Source: Alistipes sp.
GTDB lineage: Bacteria > Bacteroidota > Bacteroidia > Bacteroidales > Rikenellaceae
Length of the DNA stretch: 22,900 nt
NCBI GenBank assembly: GCA_017559685.1
Contig: JAFYQY010000018.1
Coordinates: 1-22,900 of the forward strand
Direction of reading: 5' to 3'
The notes under the pieces are model-generated. The model searched no databases and was not told the origin of the DNA. It saw nothing but the letters and a program-made list of their open reading frames with translations. How positions within the stretch are numbered: position 1 is the stretch's first letter; every line of letters starts with the position of its first letter. Of this stretch, positions 21,187 through 22,900 are shown one piece after another. The position numbers and the translations under genes were made by a program.

Positions 21187-21891
21187 ATGGCAAATATCAA
21201 CAGAAAGCATTTTGTGGAGATTCCAAATCTCGATGGTTATCTAATTAACAAAAAGGGGGATGTGTATAGCGAGAAGAGTGGTAAGCTCTTGAAGGCAAAC
21301 AATGGAACTATTGAGTTCTATGTGGATGGCAGAAAAAAGAAATTTAATGTAGCACATCTGGTGTTGCTAACATTCAGGGGCAACCCCGACAATGCAAGTC
21401 GTGTTCGCTACAAAAATGGGGATAGAAATTATGCCTCGCTTGGAAATGTTGAGTGGTCGACACCAACGAAGCATAGAGCAACATCCACAAAGTCAGATTG
21501 CGTATCGACATCACCACGCCAAAAGGAGATTTCTGCCGAGATTAAGGCACTGGAAAAACAAATGAAGAAGTTGAAGCGAGAGGAGGAGACTTTGAGTAAG
21601 ACCAACGAGATAGCAACCTGTGTAAAGAACAACCTGTCATCTGTTATTGAAGGTATTGTTAAGGGTGAGAATATCTCTGTGCTGACGAAGCGAGTGTTAG
21701 GCAAGAAGTTATCGCGAGAGGAGTTGTCAAAACACATTGAAAAGCAATGTGGCATATCGCTAAATGATATATTGTATGTCGCCAAATTGAATAAGACAAA
21801 ACCAAATATTGTGGAGGCAACAGTTCGCCTACAAAAGAATAGCAAACTTAAGAATGTAGTATTTAATAATGTAATGAGTAAGTATGAGTAA
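21187..21891 (+). CDS. NUMOD4/HNH-like protein with degenerate nuclease motif
   Basis: A 234-residue protein. Residues about 8-38 (FVEIPNLDGYLINKKGDVYS) resemble the NUMOD4 DNA-binding motif of phage and mobile-element HNH endonucleases. Residues about 54-92 (AHLVLLTFRGNP, then NVEWSTPTKH) follow the HNH layout. The usual N-H-x-D-G-N core reads R-Y-K-N-G-D, with Tyr75 in place of the catalytic His and Tyr82-Ala83 in place of the conserved Asn pair, so nuclease activity is doubtful. Residues about 110-140 are a charged coiled coil (EIKALEKQMKKLKREEE). The C-terminal ~80 residues are helical and basic. A DNA-binding role is inferred. It overlaps the next gene by 8 bases, so the pair is likely translationally coupled. 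Confidence 0.7.
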   Translation: MANINRKHFVEIPNLDGYLINKKGDVYSEKSGKLLKANNGTIEFYVDGRKKKFNVAHLVLLTFRGNPDNASRVRYKNGDRNYASLGNVEWSTPTKHRATSTKSDCVSTSPRQKEISAEIKALEKQMKKLKREEETLSKTNEIATCVKNNLSSVIEGIVKGENISVLTKRVLGKKLSREELSKHIEKQCGISLNDILYVAKLNKTKPNIVEATVRLQKNSKLKNVVFNNVMSKYE

Positions 21892-22249
21892 TAATATTAA
21901 GAGAATTGAGAAGAAGTATGATTTGATGGTTAATGGAATGCCTATTTTCAACATAGAAGACACATTGATTGAGTATTGGAACAATAATATGAGTAATTAT
22001 GGTGGGGAATCCTTTGAAATAGATATTGTTGGCAATAGTAAATGGGAGCGACTATTGGAAAAAACGGAGTGTGAGTATATTGATATTGCAATGTACGAGT
22101 ACGAATATGACGATGACGAATATGATGATTGCGAAGAGGAATATAATGATGAAGTCTATTTAAGAGGTGAGAATGGATGGTATGAATCGTATGATAAAGA
22201 TATGTTACTACGTGATGCTTTGGAGGATTTTATTACTAATTTAGAATAG
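21884..22249 (+). CDS. small highly acidic protein, unknown function
   Basis: A 121-residue protein I do not recognise. It starts 8 bases before the stop of the NUMOD4/HNH-like gene, in another frame. The central region (about 70-95) is extremely acidic and tyrosine-rich (YEYEYDDDEYDDCEEEYND), while the N-terminus is basic (NNIKRIEKKYD). No signal peptide or membrane segment is seen. Strongly acidic small partners next to a basic DNA-binding protein can act as DNA mimics, inhibitors or chaperones, but there is no direct evidence of that here. A terminator follows at 22285-22315. Confidence 0.65.
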   Translation: MSNNIKRIEKKYDLMVNGMPIFNIEDTLIEYWNNNMSNYGGESFEIDIVGNSKWERLLEKTECEYIDIAMYEYEYDDDEYDDCEEEYNDEVYLRGENGWYESYDKDMLLRDALEDFITNLE

Positions 22250-22284
22250 TGTGTAATATCGTGAGATTATGAAACATCTTTGAA

Positions 22285-22315
22285 AAGTCTTGACCGAACT
22301 GGTTGAGACTTTTTT
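22285..22315 (+). terminator. intrinsic terminator of the HNH-like/acidic pair
   Basis: AAGTCTTGACC (22285-22295) pairs with GGTTGAGACTT (22301-22311), including two G-U pairs, with the loop GAACT. A run of T extends to 22315. Confidence 0.92.
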
Positions 22316-22641
22316 GTTGGCACTTCTCCGTATAGATAATGATAATTAACTCTGCCACCCTCTCATTATCACACTGTTTTTTGGAGGGAGGTGCAACCCT
22401 CACAAGCATAAAACAACATATCCATCAAATAGTAGTACCGTGTAAGTTATTGGTAATCAACAATGTTTACAAAAAATCTCTCTTTTCCGTTGCTTTTGTT
22501 GAGTAAATCTTTGTGCTAAACTGCTGTAAATCTGGTTGTTTTTTGAGATTTTCTTGAAATTTTTAAGATTTTTTCGAGAAAAAACCACCCAAAATCAAAG
22601 AAAATTACACTAAAAAATCAGTGATAAATAAAAGAAAAACA
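22316..22641. other. AT-rich intergenic region
   Basis: No gene is seen. A stretch of T- and A-rich DNA (about 22525-22620) precedes the last gene. I see only near-matches to TAnnTTTG (for example around 22505-22517), so no promoter is called. Confidence 0.45.
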
Positions 22642-22900
22642 ATGGATATTATGAAAGATAATCAAGTAAAAAAGTTGCCTGCATTTAACCATATTAAAGT
22701 ATTGCAGGATGGAAATTATGGTTGTACATTGTGTGCTGGAAATAAGATTTATAATGGAATATTTACTCCAAATTGGGAGTGTGTGGAGAAGTTGCATTTA
22801 GTGGAGGTAGATGCTTATAGTGAGTATGACTACACACTAAAAGATAAACTTAATTCAATCTACAAGGAAGACATAGTTGATGAGGAATTTGCAAAAATGC
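22642..22900 (+). CDS. partial gene of unknown function (runs off the window)
   Basis: The ATG at 22642 opens a frame that stays open to the window edge (86 codons, no stop). A second in-frame ATG lies at 22651. The visible product starts MDIMKDNQVKKLPAFNHIKV and is soluble-looking. It has two cysteines spaced GCTLCAG near residue 30 and an acidic second half. I do not recognise it. Its AT-rich codon use agrees with the island genes to its left. The C-terminus is outside the window, so length and fold are unknown. Confidence 0.6.
   Translation, partial: MDIMKDNQVKKLPAFNHIKVLQDGNYGCTLCAGNKIYNGIFTPNWECVEKLHLVEVDAYSEYDYTLKDKLNSIYKEDIVDEEFAKM

Overview
The window comes from a member of the Bacteroidota, most likely a gut Bacteroidales. 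The evidence is repeated promoters of the TTG-N19/20-TAnnTTTG type, starts without Shine-Dalgarno sites, tandem BACON-domain lipoproteins, and M1-aminopeptidase, Omp28-like and MORN proteins typical of the order. I cannot fix the genus. The left part (about 0.4-10.2 kb) is visibly GC-richer than most of 10.9-14.3 kb and 16.4-22.9 kb, which look like acquired DNA.

Layout. 1-1644: CT-rich tandem repeat, a promoter, and a RepA-like P-loop ATPase gene. The gene carries two copies of a phased palindromic GTAACG/CGTTAC array, one in its leader and one inside its 3' coding end. 1.7-6.3 kb: an operon of three surface lipoproteins with BACON domains, the middle one with an Omp28/thioredoxin-like CxxC module, closed by a strong terminator. 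6.5-10.2 kb: a lipoprotein M1 aminopeptidase convergent with, and overlapping, a glycerate kinase gene.

10.4-14.4 kb: accessory genes (an LpxL/HtrB-like acyltransferase, a small membrane protein, a small secreted protein and a 26-residue membrane peptide gene). They lie among three complete ~280-nt elements (287, 282 and 283 nt) and two partial copies of one family. Each complete element begins and ends with GTTAGTAGTTT and folds into a long hairpin plus a three-armed multibranch domain. The copies differ by compensatory substitutions, so the fold appears to be under selection. 14.6-16.4 kb: a glutathione peroxidase, a secreted protein of unknown role, and tRNA-Thr(GGT).

16.4-22.9 kb: a decayed mobile island directly behind tRNA-Thr. 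It holds a tyrosine-integrase N-terminal stub, an unknown protein, a serine recombinase split by an in-frame TAG, a secreted MORN-repeat protein, a NUMOD4/HNH-like protein lacking the usual HNH catalytic residues, and small proteins I do not recognise.

The second main signal is that three genes with secreted or membrane products (starts at 12390-, 13428+ and 20498-) each have a ~270-295-nt leader of the same design. Each has a nested stem enclosing a G-rich strand, which is complementary to a C-rich strand lying just before a U-tract, and each ends with an A/U-rich start context of the ATTATG type. This looks like an undescribed cis-regulatory or attenuator RNA class. The ~280-nt elements and these leaders are the best candidates here for something new.
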